Below, piece by piece: positions 21,183 through 32,741 of a stretch of DNA of 64,000 nucleotides. The translations under genes and the position numbers were made by a program. Within the stretch, counting starts at the first letter, position 1; each line of letters begins with the position of its first letter. Source of the DNA: Agrypnia vestita (lineage: Eukaryota > Arthropoda > Insecta > Trichoptera > Phryganeidae); NCBI GenBank assembly GCA_016648135.1, contig JADDOH010001509.1, forward strand, positions 94,186 through 158,185, read 5' to 3'. The notes beneath the pieces are model-generated. The model made no database searches. It saw only the letters and a program-made list of their open reading frames with translations, and was not told the origin of the DNA.

Positions 21183-23340
21183 CACAGTGGGTCGAAACCG
21201 TAATTTGTAATTCCTGTTCAACATTCACAGCTTCAGAGATGATTCCTTCAATCACAATTTTTCCGTATAAACTGGGTTAAATACGACTACTTCGTTCCCA
21301 TCTAGCTCTTATATTTGAACAATATCTCGTATAAAACTACTATCTACAATTGTAAAAAAATAGTGAAGTTTGCTGTTGTACTATTAAATGTTCATTTAGT
21401 TAGTTTTGGTCTACCTGTATTGGGTTTATTGTTGATTTTTATATAGTTTTATTTTTTAATTGGTTTAGCACAGCGGAGAATCTGTCATATGAAATGTCAC
21501 ATGTATTATGTTTATTATTGATTTTTATGAAAATTTAACCCGTTTTTATTAAAATCAGCCGTTTTGTCATCTGAGACAGGTAGGTCGACTTCAATATTTC
21601 GCGCATAATAATTATCGACACCTAACTTTTGATAGCGATCGATCACTTGAAATGGCGGCAAACATAATTTCGTTTTTTCAGTACATATCTATGAGATCTT
21701 GAGATAATTTGATATTTTAAAATAATAAAGAGTGTTTTGCATTACTTGTATATATATTATATGAATAAGAGAGGTGATCGGCACTCCTTTTAAATAATAT
21801 CTCAATGAATTTTTCGAATATTAAAGATATTTAAAATGATGATATTAGGTAATTAAGTATTCTACACATTTTTGAATACATCAATCTTTTCGAAATCAAT
21901 TCTTCTTCCTTTTCTTCGTAAGGTTTTATGAACTTATAATAATAAGTGAAATTTTTTAAATATATTTAGGTTTTTTTTTTTCATTGGAATTTAAAACGTG
22001 ATGGTAATAGACACAAGCGATATATTTAAAGAAAAAAAACTGACCGAATTATTTTCAAAAGATTTTGTTTCTATTTATTATTATAGATGAAGAGAAAGCG
22101 GCAAAAAAGTGTGCGTTAAAACGTGCAATAAACGTGTCAGTAAAAATGTAAAATGTCCCCGCAATTGTAAAATAATTTAACGTGACAATGATAATAAAAA
22201 CGAACGTCGGAGAGCGGCCACAGAGTGCGGGTGCAAACTTGTCTCGACATGTACCTACCCACCGACACGTGCGGACTTCCGGGCGATCCGCGACCCGCGA
22301 CCGGGTGACCGCTAATTAGGTATGCATAATTAATTAATAATATTTATCATTATTATCGATCGATTATTTATTTGTTTGTTCGCGTTCGTATTCGCCGCGC
22401 CGGGTAGGGTGAAAAGCGTGAGTTTGAAAGTGAAAAGCATGAAAAGTCGAGCGGTGAGTTTGATTTTAGAATGTATAATAATAATATTAATACTATAATA
22501 CTTTTACTCACTATTTCATATTTAGTTTGACTTAAATGAAGTAACGAATATAAAAATCTCCATAACTATTGATATTAGGTCATGGTTGCTTGAACATTTT
22601 AGACTCATAACATAGTCAGGAATCTACCTGCCAAGTTTTTGCTGCTAGCTCTGGTACAGCCTGTACATATATCGTAAAACTACTATCTACAATTTGTAAA
22701 AAAATATGTTTGCTGTTGTATTATTAAGTTTTCATTTAGTTTTTAGTATAATTTTGTTCGTTTTTTGTTGATTATTTGAGTTATTATGTACTTTTACTCA
22801 CTATTTCATATTTGGTTTGACATAAAAGAAATTACGAAAATAAAAAATAATATTATAAATATATACGTTTTTTATTTTTTCGATCCATTTATCTGGTAGA
22901 GTAGCAAGTTTTTGTACACGCTCATAGCATCAAACGATGGTAGACTAGACAAGGTATGAGAAAAAAAGGTTTCAAAACGGGGTTAGTCACCACTTAGCAG
23001 AAATTTAATTTTATTTGATCCGCTCCATACAAAAAATACAAAACTTTTTTGCTCAAACTATAAAGTTTAGGAAAAAGTTTCATAGGACAACTATTGATAA
23101 GGTTAATGAGCTCTATCCATCGGCATAAAGAAAAAAGTAAAAAAAGAAAGTTGGTCCCTAAGGGCCGGTTGTTTCAAGTTGGATTAAAGTAAGCGTTCTT
23201 TAAAAGCATAGATTTTTACGTTCTCCACCAATCAGACGATCCGTTTTCGTAAAAGTCTATGCTTTTCTCGACCGCTTACTTTGATCGAACTTGAAACAAC
23301 CGGGCCTAAGTCCCTCAAATTACGGTTTCGACCCACTGTG
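21183..23340. mobile_element. Possible transposon of 2.16 kb bounded by 25-bp inverted repeats
   Basis: CACAGTGGGTCGAAACCG plus TAATTTG at 21183-21207 is exactly complemented at 23316-23340. No transposase could be recognised between them and no convincing target duplication was seen, so the pair could also be two separate solo ends. The interval includes the 22558 dispersed block and, just inside the right end, MITE copy 2. Confidence 0.5.
23162..23306. mobile_element. Tourist-like MITE, copy 2
   Basis: 145 bp, same family as 1117-1260, with TAA on both sides (23159-23161, 23307-23309). Inverted termini GGGCCGGTTGTTTCAAG and CTTGAAACAACCGGGCC differ by a single base, and the interior shares TTTTTACGTTCTCCACCAAT and GACGATCCGTTTTCGTAAAA. 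Confidence 0.85.
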
Positions 23341-23489
23341 CTTCCGTTCGGGCGGCGGCCGCGCGTTCAAACCATTCGACCGATTTACATGATCGTGACG
23401 CTGACTATCCGTTCGCTAGGCCGGTGCCGCCCCCCAAATACGAGCGCCCTAGACCATCGCCTAGTTTGCCTATATGAACGGGCCCGCCC

Positions 23490-23640
23490 TGTGTACGGGC
23501 GACCTCTAGAGACGTACCGCAGCGTGTGTGGTGTTCGCGGGTGGAGGTTTCCAGACCTGTACGAGTGACCGCAGAAGAATTGAAATTCGATTCATTTTGT
23601 CTCTGCGACCGCGACGGACAAAAGGTAGGGATGGGTAAAT
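23490..23640 (+). repeat. Second copy of the 19737 repeat
   Basis: Shares CGTACCGCAGCGTGTGTGGT through GAATTGAAATTC with 19737-19895, about 88 percent identical by eye. It abuts the TAGGGATGGG element at 23626. Confidence 0.6.
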
Positions 23641-23651
23641 GAAAGAAAATG

Positions 23652-23682
<31 letters not shown>

Positions 23683-24164
23683 TTCGTTTCCGTTTCCCAA
23701 ATATTTTAGTTTTTTTTTTAAATAAAAGCTTTTTTGCGTTGCTCTGAAAAGAGTAAATATTTTATTAGCAAAAGAACATAATATTTCATATTAAAATTTA
23801 AAAATAATAAAAGTACACACCTGAAAAGAGAAACAACATTTAAAGCTATTATTTTATATTATTTTATCGATTAACCGAGAAAAATATCGATGTGCAAAAA
23901 AAAGGTAACCAAAAAAAGGTCGCCAAAAAAAAATATCGAAGAAAATATATCGATATATCGGGAAAAAGATGTCGATATATTGGGAAAAAACTATCGATAT
24001 ATTGGGAAAAAACTATCGATATATCGAAAAAAATATATCGATGACCAAAAAAAGGGTCGTCAAGAAAAAATATCGATTATCCAAGAAAAAAATATCGATA
24101 TTTCATATATCGCGAAAAAATATATTGACTATATATATTATATTGAATATATATATATATTGAA

Positions 24165-24882
24165 CAACGTTCCCTCTAATTTTTCTATTGTGTGTGCGGA
24201 TCTTCGACGCATCTGTGCAGTGGCGGTGCGATAAATTTTCACCCCCCCCCCCCCCAAAGGGTATTTATTAATTACTGTGATTTTATATAATTTCCCTAGC
24301 TTTGTCCGGTAAGAAGAAAGCGGAGGAAAGTTGCCTGGCAAGCCCGTATTACAAGCTTCAATATGATATTCCAAATAAATACATATTTTTTAGTTTAAAA
24401 AATGTTACTTACTTACTAGAAAAACTTCGCATTTCTATTGTACCTACTTTTCATATTTGCTTCGGAATATATATGATGCATTTGACACGATCATATGTCT
24501 TCGAATAAACAAATATTTCACCAATTGTTACTTTTTGTAAATGCATTGAAGATGGCATTTTTCTTTCGACGATTTCAGAGAGCCATTTCAGTTTAAATTT
24601 ATCGCAGGATTTCTTCTTAACGGTCGCCACATCCACTCCTTTTCGACATTTTTAGGGGATGAATTTTATATAATTAGTAGGTAAAATTGTATTATTCGAC
24701 TCATTTCTCCGAAAGCGTGCGAAAGAATTGTGCATGTATTGTTTCATGCATTCGAGCAAAACTAAACTCTGGCAAAGGAAACTTTATTTTATAATATTGA
24801 CTGTGCGGAGTGTAAAACATGTGTGTGGAGACATTTTGCTAGGTGAACGCGCGCACACGCGCACACCTTACAGGGAACGTTG
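24165..24882. mobile_element. hAT-like non-autonomous element with 8-bp target duplication
   Basis: 718 bp with inverted termini CAACGTTCCCT and AGGGAACGTTG. ATATTGAA flanks it exactly on both sides (24157-24164 and 24883-24890), the 8-bp duplication expected of hAT. A minus-strand frame at 24636-24451 reads KKKSCDKFKLKWLSEIVE, similar to the start of BED/TTF-type hAT transposases, so it is probably an internally deleted copy. A dispersed repeat also found at 4528 lies inside (24298-24432). Confidence 0.8.
24242..24255. repeat. Poly-C run
   Basis: Fourteen consecutive C inside the hAT-like element. Such runs are unstable and prone to sequencing-length error. Confidence 0.9.
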
Positions 24883-24963
24883 ATATTGAAATATCAATAT
24901 ATCGATATTTTTCAAACAATATCGATATATTGATATTTTTTACCCATCCCTAGTTTAGTTTCA

Positions 24964-25588
24964 AGCTATGTATTCACTATGGAACAAATTGCCCCTCAAC
25001 ATCACGCGTGGCATAGAGTCTACGTGACGTTGCAATGTCGCGCACTGTTCCGCGACGTCGCGCACAACATAGCGGAGCATTTCTACGTGTCGCGGCAACG
25101 TTGCTACTTACCCTACTCGCACGGTACCCGAGCGAGCTTACGGCGACATCATGCTTTGCGTCAGTACCACGTGGTAAGTGAGTGAAAAATAAAATGATGT
25201 GAGGGCCAACAGCGTTCCTTAATATTGTCTTGCTTGGCTATGGAAGGCCCGATTAATTGTAATAATTGTCAAAAACAGTTGTTGTTATTCGAGAGAAATT
25301 GGCAAAAGATCCGTCAGACATTCGAAGATCGCATAGAATATCCATCCTTCTTTCTCTTTGCAGTAAATAATTTCACACCCACCACCCTTTTCTCCTCTTA
25401 CGTTTCGATAACTCGTTAAAATAAATAGATAGAATAGATCGGGCGACATTTCCGTGACAAGTGATATGTGAATCCCGGTGTGTACACGTCAAATGACCGC
25501 GTCATTGTCCCCGAAACAAGAGCGTAGATGTTGATGCGACATGCCGCTCGGAATGTTTCGCGATTTGTCCCCTAGTGAATACATGGCT
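24964..25588 (-). mobile_element. Harbinger-like element (AGCCATG family), copy A, reversed and shorter
   Basis: 625 bp, ends AGCTATGTATTCACTA and TAGTGAATACATGGCT, with TCA directly on both sides (24961-24963, 25589-25591). The GC-rich subterminal part (GTCGCGCACTGTTCCGCGA and similar) matches copies at 40305 and 54041 in reverse orientation. The centre differs, suggesting an internal replacement. The 3-bp duplication fits PIF/Harbinger. Confidence 0.75.
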
Positions 25589-26039
25589 TCAGTTTGTTTC
25601 CGGCCGTTCCGGCGTCATGCCGCGAGTGCTGGGTGCGACACCGCAACAGATGACAGCTGACAGATGTGACATGCGAACACAATTGAATGCCGTCTGCCAT
25701 TTTGAATAAAATATTTGACATATTATGCAATGTCATGCAAAAACCGTAGTTGAAAAAGCTGATCCTTCTAAAGTATAATTTTATAACGTGTATATGAATA
25801 TATACATATAATATATTTATATAAAATCTTTAACGCGTGCAATATCATATAAAACATTGCTTAAGCAGGAAATAAAAATAAACGCACAAAAGAGTTTTAA
25901 AAAATAGTATCCTATAACCGTATAAAAATATGCTTTTCAAACATGCGAATAGTACACTAGCGAAGGGAAAAACTACATTTCAAAATAAGACTACAACACA
26001 CACACGTTCACCAGTTTGAAGACTACAAAGTGTACACTA

Positions 26040-26260
26040 CAATTGTAGTAAAAAATACTTGAAGTGAAGTAATTGTAGTACTACGAAATGAAGTGAAGTA
26101 ATGAAGTAATTGTAGTATTAATGAAGTGAAGTAATGTAATGAAGTAATTGTAGTATTAATGAAGTGAAGTAACGAAATGAAGTAATTGTAGTATTAATGA
26201 AGTAATTGTAGTATTAATGAAGTGAAGTGTAATGAAATGAAGTAATGTAGTACTAGTGAG
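26040..26260. repeat. GAAGTAATTGTAGTATTAAT minisatellite
   Basis: Irregular tandem repeats of GAAGTGAAGTAATG and GAAGTAATTGTAGTATTAAT units, about 220 bp. Adjacent sequence to 26720 is also built of GTAGTACTAC and GAAGTG words. No coding content. Confidence 0.8.
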
Positions 26261-26441
26261 TTAATATTTTTTTCCCAAATAAAAATTTGGCGACCCAAAA
26301 AAAATAAAAAATGTCAACGAGAAAAATATTTAAGATAAATTGACGATATTTTTTCCACAGTAACATTTGGCGACCTAACAAAAAAAGAAAAGGTCGCTAG
26401 CCAGATTTCTTCATTTGATTCCAAAAAATTTTCAAACCATG

Positions 26442-26454
26442 GGGGGGGGGGGGT
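26442..26454. repeat. Poly-G run
   Basis: Thirteen or so consecutive G after CAT; a simple homopolymer in low-complexity surroundings. Confidence 0.85.
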
Positions 26455-26773
26455 TGTTACAGTTTCCAGAGATTTCTTCATATATCTACATCAACTTTCC
26501 AAAAATTTCACGTAAAAAATGCACTATTTAAAGTATGTTTCTCATACTTTCGATAACTTTGAAGTGTATGTACTTTGTAGTGTTCGCTTTGAAATGAAGA
26601 GTACTATTTGAAGTTTATACTTTCAATAACTTTGGTGATTGTAGTTTGTAGTGTGCACTACACTTCAAAATGTGCGAAGTGTGCACTTCAATGTAGTACT
26701 ACATTGTAGTAGTGAGTACAGAGCGGACCCATTACTATAGTACACTCGAAAATCGTAGTAAGACTCATGCGGT

Positions 26774-26824
26774 GTACCGCAACGTGTATGAGATCTACGG
26801 GTAAGCCCATACACGTTGCGGTAC
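26774..26824. repeat. Perfect inverted repeat, 17-bp arms
   Basis: GTACCGCAACGTGTATG (26774-26790) is exactly complemented at 26808-26824 with a 17-bp spacer. It lies at the edge of the piggyBac-like debris and may be a subterminal binding site of that element. Confidence 0.8.
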
Positions 26825-26959
26825 GGACCGATCTGCGATATGCGGTGTACCTCTACGGTGCACCGGAGTGTCTATGGCCGCCTTTACATTATTTGAGAAC
26901 CGTTTTCTTTGTTTTTAGCCTTTGTCACTTTGTGGTGACTGCATTCACCTGCATTGTTG

Positions 26960-27400
26960 CAGGGCGAAAAAAAAGGACGCTGTTAGAATGTGAAGTTTCC
27001 GATTCGAGGAACGATGATAAGAGTGACAGAGAGGCGGACGACGCTCTAGAAATACAATAGGAAAATACCGACGCTGAGTAAAAGGGTGATTCGTTAAACA
27101 AATTTGAAGAGGTTTTGCAAACGCCTGCAAACTACTGTGTCGGCAAAGACAAAACGATTAGATGGAACAAAAATATTTTATAACTATAACTGCGCTAGAG
27201 GAACTAATCGGTAGCACATGGTTATATTTTGCATCCATATGATTGTTACGGGGATAACTTATTATATAATACATCGTGTTAATAATTTCAATATAAAAAG
27301 AAGCTGCAAGATGTTTCTAGAGACGCTTTCATATGATCTCATAATGCCCCATCTAAAAAGCGTTTTTCTGAACGATGAAAAATGAATTTTCACCAAGACT
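26960..27400 (+). pseudogene. piggyBac-like transposase N-terminal relic
   Basis: After TTGTTGCAG, which could be a splice acceptor, a frame encodes an acidic stretch (SDREADDALEIQ), a stop, then EEVLQTPANYCVGKDKTIRW followed by NK. The YxVGKDxTxxWxK pattern is a hallmark of piggyBac-type transposase N-termini in insects. Several stops and the lack of the catalytic core mark it as dead. Confidence 0.6.
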
Positions 27401-27594
27401 AATCGTTTAAAAGAATTGATTTCAGATGAGCCTAACAAATGACAACTAGTTCACTAATGTGAACTATACATTCGTTCGTTCAGAAAAGTGAACTGTTTAT
27501 ATTTTGTACAGTTCGTTCGTTAACGACCATCTCTAGTAGGCGTCGGCGGCCGTTTGACAAATTTCATTTACTAATTGCGTCTCGTCCTAAATAG

Positions 27595-27764
27595 GGGTAC
27601 CAGGAACATGAACCGTGCTGTCCAAGATGTTCCTGACGTCAAGCCCGAGCCAGGGTCTGCCGCCGAGAGCGGCGATGAAGAGTTCTCGGCTGATATAGAC
27701 ATATCGTATCCCGACATCAAGCAGGAGTGCTCGGAGTACTCAAGGAGGGCCGACCAGCGCGCCG
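27595..27764 (+). CDS. C2H2 zinc-finger gene (plus copy), acidic N-terminal exon
   Basis: The exon encodes an acidic segment (DVKPEPGSAAESGDEEF) followed by DISYPDIKQECSEYSRRADQ, matching the minus-strand exon at 37543-37719. The donor at 27765 reads G|GTGAGA after codon GCC. DIKQE-like motifs resemble SUMO-modification sites (IKQE). The first in-frame ATG is at 27608; an upstream exon is likely because AG at 27593-27594 could be an acceptor and the homologous minus exon begins near the same point. The 5' boundary is therefore uncertain. Confidence 0.7.
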
Positions 27765-28813
27765 GTGAGAAGTTGATTCATTATTCATTCATTCTCAGAG
27801 ATACGAAACGCACACACATGCAGTGACCCTTAAAGATTGAAAGAGGTCTAAACAAAGGATTTCGAAAAACAAAGAGCGGTTTTTTATTTTCATTTATATG
27901 GTTATATTTAAACCTGTAGTACTTTGACCGCTCGGGCGGCTCGCGAGACAGTAACTACGGAAGAGTTAAAAAAGTATAATTATTTCAATTACATCAAGGT
28001 TTAACTTATGTATGGAGTGTTTTGGTGAAAGCTCTGTTTAAACCCCATTCTGAGTAAGTCACAAGGTCAAAATACAATTAAATAATAACTTGGGATTTTG
28101 AATTTATTTCAGTGTGCTTAGATTAAATTTATTACATAACACTTAAATATCTAATAATGTCCACCGTCCTGGTCTATTGTTTGTGCTTTCTCTGTTACCA
28201 TCAGTACACTTCGGTTTAGCTATCGTTGGTAATACACGATTTTAATGTTTCAATTCTACGAACTTGAGCTCGATTTCTCGGGCCCTATCTACATATGTTT
28301 ATATTTCTTATCAAGTATTTTATTTGTTTTATTTTAAATGTGGTTTGAAAAGAGACTAATTGTGGTGGATCCTCTAAAGAAGTGTAAATGATATGTCATT
28401 CTGAAAGACAACTGTGTTTTTGGTGTGCAAAAAAGGATCAGTCCACTTTTCGTGACAGATGCCATAGATAATATGCTTATCTTATTAGAGATGTCAGTTC
28501 ATAACTTTTTGAACTGTTAACTGTTACGAATAAATGAACTGTTCGGTTCACTTACACCGACGACCCTTCAACAACTGTGTGGTCGCCCATAAAGAAAAAA
28601 GCAAACAAAAAATGAATAGGTAAAAATGCTTCTTATTAGCGACTCATGTATTTTCCGTAATAATGATTATTGTAATTTTATTTTATACTAACAGAATCCG
28701 AAATAAATGTTTCCATGTTTGCAAATACACACAAACTTGACCACTTTCAAGAATGAAATTTTGACAGGGGCCGTACCAAATTTAGCGTTAAACAATATAT
28801 ATTTACTTTGCAG

Positions 28814-30090
28814 ATCTCTTGAGAATAGACGACCCTTTTAAGGACAATTCAACTGAGCCTTCGCCTTCTTCTGGACTACGACCGGAATTGCTGAGTATCG
28901 CTGAAAGGAAGACGTTTTCGTGTTTGCAGTGCAATTATTCTTGCAATCGGAAGTCAAATTTAAAAGTACATGTGCTTAACCATACTGGGAAAAAACTTTT
29001 TTCATGTTCGCAGTGCAATTATTCATGCAATGATAAGTCAAATTTAAAAGTACATGTGCTTAAGCACGCTGGAAAAAAACTGTTTTCATGTTCGCGTTGC
29101 AATTATTCTTGTCATACAAAATCAACTTTAAAAATACATTCTCTTACGCACTCTGGCGTAAAACTGTTTTCTTGTTCGGAGTGCAATTATTCTTGCAATT
29201 GGAAGTCAAGTTTAAACTTACATTTGCTTATCCACAATGGAAAAAAGCTGTTGTCATGTTCGCAGTGCAACTATTCTTGCAATCACAAGTCAAGTTTAAA
29301 AGTACATGTGCTTAACCACCATACTGGACAAAAACTTTTTTCATGTTCGCAGTGCAATTATTCATGCAATAAAAAAGAACACTTAAAAGTACATGTTCTT
29401 AACCACACTGGAAAAAAACTTTTTTCATGTTCGCAGTGCAATTATTCTTGCAATCAAAAGTCAACTTTAAAAGTACATGTTCTTAACCACACTGGAAAAA
29501 AACTTTTTTCATGTTCGCAGTGCAATTATTCTTGCAATAAAAAGTCATATTTAAAAGTACATGTGCTTAACCACACTGGGGAAAAACTATTTTCATGTTC
29601 GCAGTGTAATTATTCTAGCAATTACAAGTCAACTTTAAAAGTACATGTGCTTAATAAGCACACTGGAAAAAAAGTTTTTTCATGTTCGCAGTGCAATTAT
29701 TCATGCAATAGAAAATCACACTTAAACAGACATAGTCTTAGGCACTCTGGTGAAAAATTGTTTTCATGTTCTCAGTGCAGTTATTCTTGCAATGAAAAGT
29801 CAAGTTTTAAAGTACATGTGCTTAACCACTTTGGTGAAAAACTGTTTTCATGTTCGCAGTGCAATTATTCTTGCAATCGTAAGTCAAATTTAAAAGTACA
29901 TGTGCTTATCCACACTAGAAAAAAACTGTTTTCATGTTCGCAGTGTAATTATTCATGCAATACAAAATCATACTTAAAATTACATACTCTTACGCACTCT
30001 GGGGAAAGATTGTTTACATGTTCGCAGTGCAATTATTCTTGTAATCGCAAGTCAAGCTTAAAAGTACACTTGCTTAAGCACACCGGATAA
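28814..30090 (+). CDS. C2H2 zinc-finger gene (plus copy), exon with 14 fingers
   Basis: The acceptor TTTGCAG precedes ATCTCTTGAGA; joined to the 27764 donor it reads Asp-Leu-Leu-Arg in frame. The exon encodes a 35-residue linker, then 14 consecutive C-x2-C-x12-H-x3/4-H fingers of 28 residues, each close to SCSQCNYSCN-x-KS-x-LKVHVLNH with TGKKLF linkers. Finger 9 has Ser instead of the extra Cys. Fingers bind DNA in a nuclear transcription-factor context; the target is unknown. Linkers end in LF, unlike the usual TGEKP. The intron is 1049 bp. Decayed fingers continue past the stop. Confidence 0.88.
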
Positions 30091-30350
30091 AATCTTTTTT
30101 CGTGTTCATGAAACAACACTTAAAAGGCATACCTTAACGCACATAAGAGAGAAACTGATATGCTCGCAGTGCAATTTTGTGTGCAAGTTGAAGTCAATCC
30201 TTAAAGTACGTTTGCGTTAGCGCACTGGTGAAAAAGGTTTTTTTCATTCTCAGTGCACTTATTCGTATTCACAAATCACACTAAAAAATAATATAATTTC
30301 ATACGCTGAGAAATAACATTTTTATTGTTCACAGTGCGCTTATTATACCT
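30091..30350 (+). pseudogene. Decayed zinc fingers downstream of the stop codon
   Basis: After the TAA at 30088 the sequence still reads as fingers in shifting frames: TLKRHTLTHIREKL, CSQCNFVCKLKSILKV, FHSQCTYSYSQITLK and CSQCAYY. At least three further finger units have been lost by stops and small deletions, so the original array had 17 or 18 fingers. Confidence 0.75.
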
Positions 30351-30710
30351 ACATTCCAAATTTGAATTGAAATGAACAACAAGATATATTTTTATTTACT
30401 GTAATTTTTAACGAACAATCTGTATATTAGAAAAAACTTATTCAATTTTATATTTTGTTCAGATCACAAGAATATTGTATATTTTTTTAAATATACGTAA
30501 ATTTTCCAAAGAAAACGTTTACTTATATAAATTTTAATTGTATGCTTATAAAGGCATTAAAGTCTTAAAAATACGGTGAGTAGATACATACTTAAATATA
30601 AAACTATTTATGAAATGATATTTTGACTGTCATTTTAGTTTACAAACATATTTGATATAAACATTATTAAAAAGACATGTCTAAATCCTTTTTAGTTTCT
30701 GGGTAACACC

Positions 30711-30815
30711 GGCTTGTCCGTTATAGCGGCCTTCGAGTCCAGTGGTTTTCCATGCGAGGAGTTCTGGGTCCGATTTCCACTGGGGTCATAACACTGGTGT
30801 GCGTTGATATCGGTT
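30711..30815 (+). repeat. SINE-like repeat with B-box-like motif
   Basis: GTTCTGGGTCCGATTTCCAC resembles the T-arm/B-box of tRNA-derived SINEs, and the preceding TTCGAGTCCAGTGGTTTTCC could be the A-box side. It resembles the better copy near 51195-51300. No flanking duplication was identified. Confidence 0.4.
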
Positions 30816-30879
30816 TTAAATATTTTTACCAGAGCCTTATATGATGTTGCATCGTTTTAAATTTAAATGAAATACATAC

Positions 30880-31010
30880 TTTTATTGTAATTGGTAGAAT
30901 ACAAGTGAAAGTTATCCATCCGGGGAAGGTTTTACTTACTTTTATTTTTACTTTTATTGTAATTTGTAGAATACAAGTGAAAGTTATCCATCCGGGGAAG
31001 GGTGGGCCGT
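30880..31010. repeat. 72-bp direct duplication
   Basis: TAGAATACAAGTGAAAGTTA plus TCCATCCGGGGAAGG occurs at 30895 and again 72 bp later. It is flanked by CTTTTATTGTAATT in both units. Function unknown. Confidence 0.8.
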
Positions 31011-31079
31011 TGTAGTTGGGGTCTAATTCAAATGTTGAGCTCTTGTTGGGCCATCCCGGGTATACCAGCATAAATATGA

Positions 31080-32040
31080 TAATGCAACACTTAACTGTTT
31101 AAGAATCGATTCAGGATCTGGACGCACCATGTGCACAGCCGAGGGGGGTGGTCATTTCACGTTCACACTTCACATTCACACGTGATGAGAAATGATTTTT
31201 TCTATGTCAAGGAAATAATGTGCCAAATTATTTTTGCTATAATTGACGTAACCTTTATAAAAATTGAGGAGAGAAGAGGATCTGAGCTGGACACCATTGA
31301 TGCTAACACTGAAAATACTGCTAAAAATATATCTTGAGTGCAATATATAGGAACTTTATTCTATCAATGAATATCTCAGATTTTAACATATTCATTGATA
31401 GTATAAAGTTCTCATTAGGCAATATTTTCTACCTCAGTTCGTCAACTATCATAATGATAGAAAGGAAACAAGTTTATCCTTGGAAACGCAAAGTATCTGA
31501 AATTGTAATCTAAATTGTCTTTTGTCTACCAAAGATGTGACAATAATTTTCTCTTTAAAAAAGTTTTGCAAACATGTCAGATGTCCTAGCAATTGAGAAG
31601 ATACACTAGAGTTATATGTTTTGCTAATTGAATATTAATATTGAGAATATAGAAAATAATATACGAAACATGGATGATTAATGTTTGATGGAATTTTTAT
31701 AAAAGCGATATACATCGTACAACTAATGACACCACAAATACCGATTTTTAACTAATATTAGCTATAGGAAAAGAAAACTTGGAATAAGAATATGAATGAA
31801 AATATGCAGTTTAAATTTAAAAGCAAGTTATTTATTTAAATGTTGGCACTTATTAAACTAAATAAAGTTATTATTACTGGCGCAGTACTTTTTTATTAGT
31901 CTGAATTTAATGTTACATTATAATATGGCACCATGTGGTGCAAATATTTTTAATTTTAATCATAAAACAATTGAATCTCCTCTATTCATATATAATAAAT
32001 TTTAATCCTACAATGTAGAAATATTTATATAACCTTCATT
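31080..32040. other. Intergenic; no gene recognised
   Basis: AT-rich. It contains a short inverted repeat (AACTTTATTCTATCAATGAAT near 31350 and its partner ATTCATTGATAGTATAAAGTT near 31390) that could form a hairpin. Nothing else supportable. Confidence 0.5.
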
Positions 32041-32046
32041 ATCTGC

Positions 32047-32092
32047 ATGATATTATGCAACAAAAATATAATTTTCTTGCATAATATCATGT
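32047..32092. repeat. Perfect hairpin, about 15-bp arms
   Basis: CATGATATTATGCAA faces TTGCATAATATCATG across a 16-base AT-rich loop. It lies at the margin of an unclassified repeat-like region (32180-32410, GGTGCCATCTCCGATC) that has the look of LINE 3' sequence but which I cannot confirm. Confidence 0.75.
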
Positions 32093-32741
32093 TATATATC
32101 ATAGTAAGTTATAAATATAATTATTTAAACAAGTTTAAGCAAAACAATATAGAGATTATTAAAGAAACAAAACAATATAAACTTGGTTTCTCATTTATCA
32201 ATCTTCTTATGGTGCCATCTCCGATCATTCTACCGATCACGACTAGCGGTTACCATGGAACAACTCTGTCGAGCTACACTTATACCAGTCCCTCAAATTA
32301 CGCAGCCATGAGATGCGGCGTCTTCCTACGCTTCTATTACCACTCGTTTCTCCCTGGATGATGAGTTAGTTTAGACTGTATTTTGGTCCTCACAATAATA
32401 TATCCGAGATACTGTCAAATCCACGAATTTCGATTTACTAAATCTTAAAGGGTGCTTTATTAGATTTTATTTGAAATTATTTTATAAAAGTTAACACTTT
32501 TACAAACAACGGAAATAAAATTGAACGAACAATACGTATTACAAAAAAAAAACTACATGAAATGAACACCTTACTTTATTAATAACCCAGGCACCTTTCA
32601 TGATAAGACACCTTTAATGATAAGTGCCCGGGAAAAAACGAACATTACTACAGGGCTTCACCACAAATATCTAATTACTCTAAAGGGGAAGGGGTAACTT
32701 AAAATTTTATAAATAAGTCGTTTTTACGTGGTACATCCACT

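Larger units (their letters stand above)
23626..24952. mobile_element. TATCGATA-rich element with TAGGGATGGGTAA termini
   Basis: Starts TAGGGATGGGTAAAT and ends TTTTACCCATCCCTA. The arms are saturated with TATCGATA and ATATCGAT words separated by A-runs (23885-24115, again 24890-24938) and an (AT)n at 23655-23682. The TAGGG-type terminus resembles hAT ends, but no matching 8-bp flank duplication was found. It hosts a nested hAT element at 24165-24882. Confidence 0.55.
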
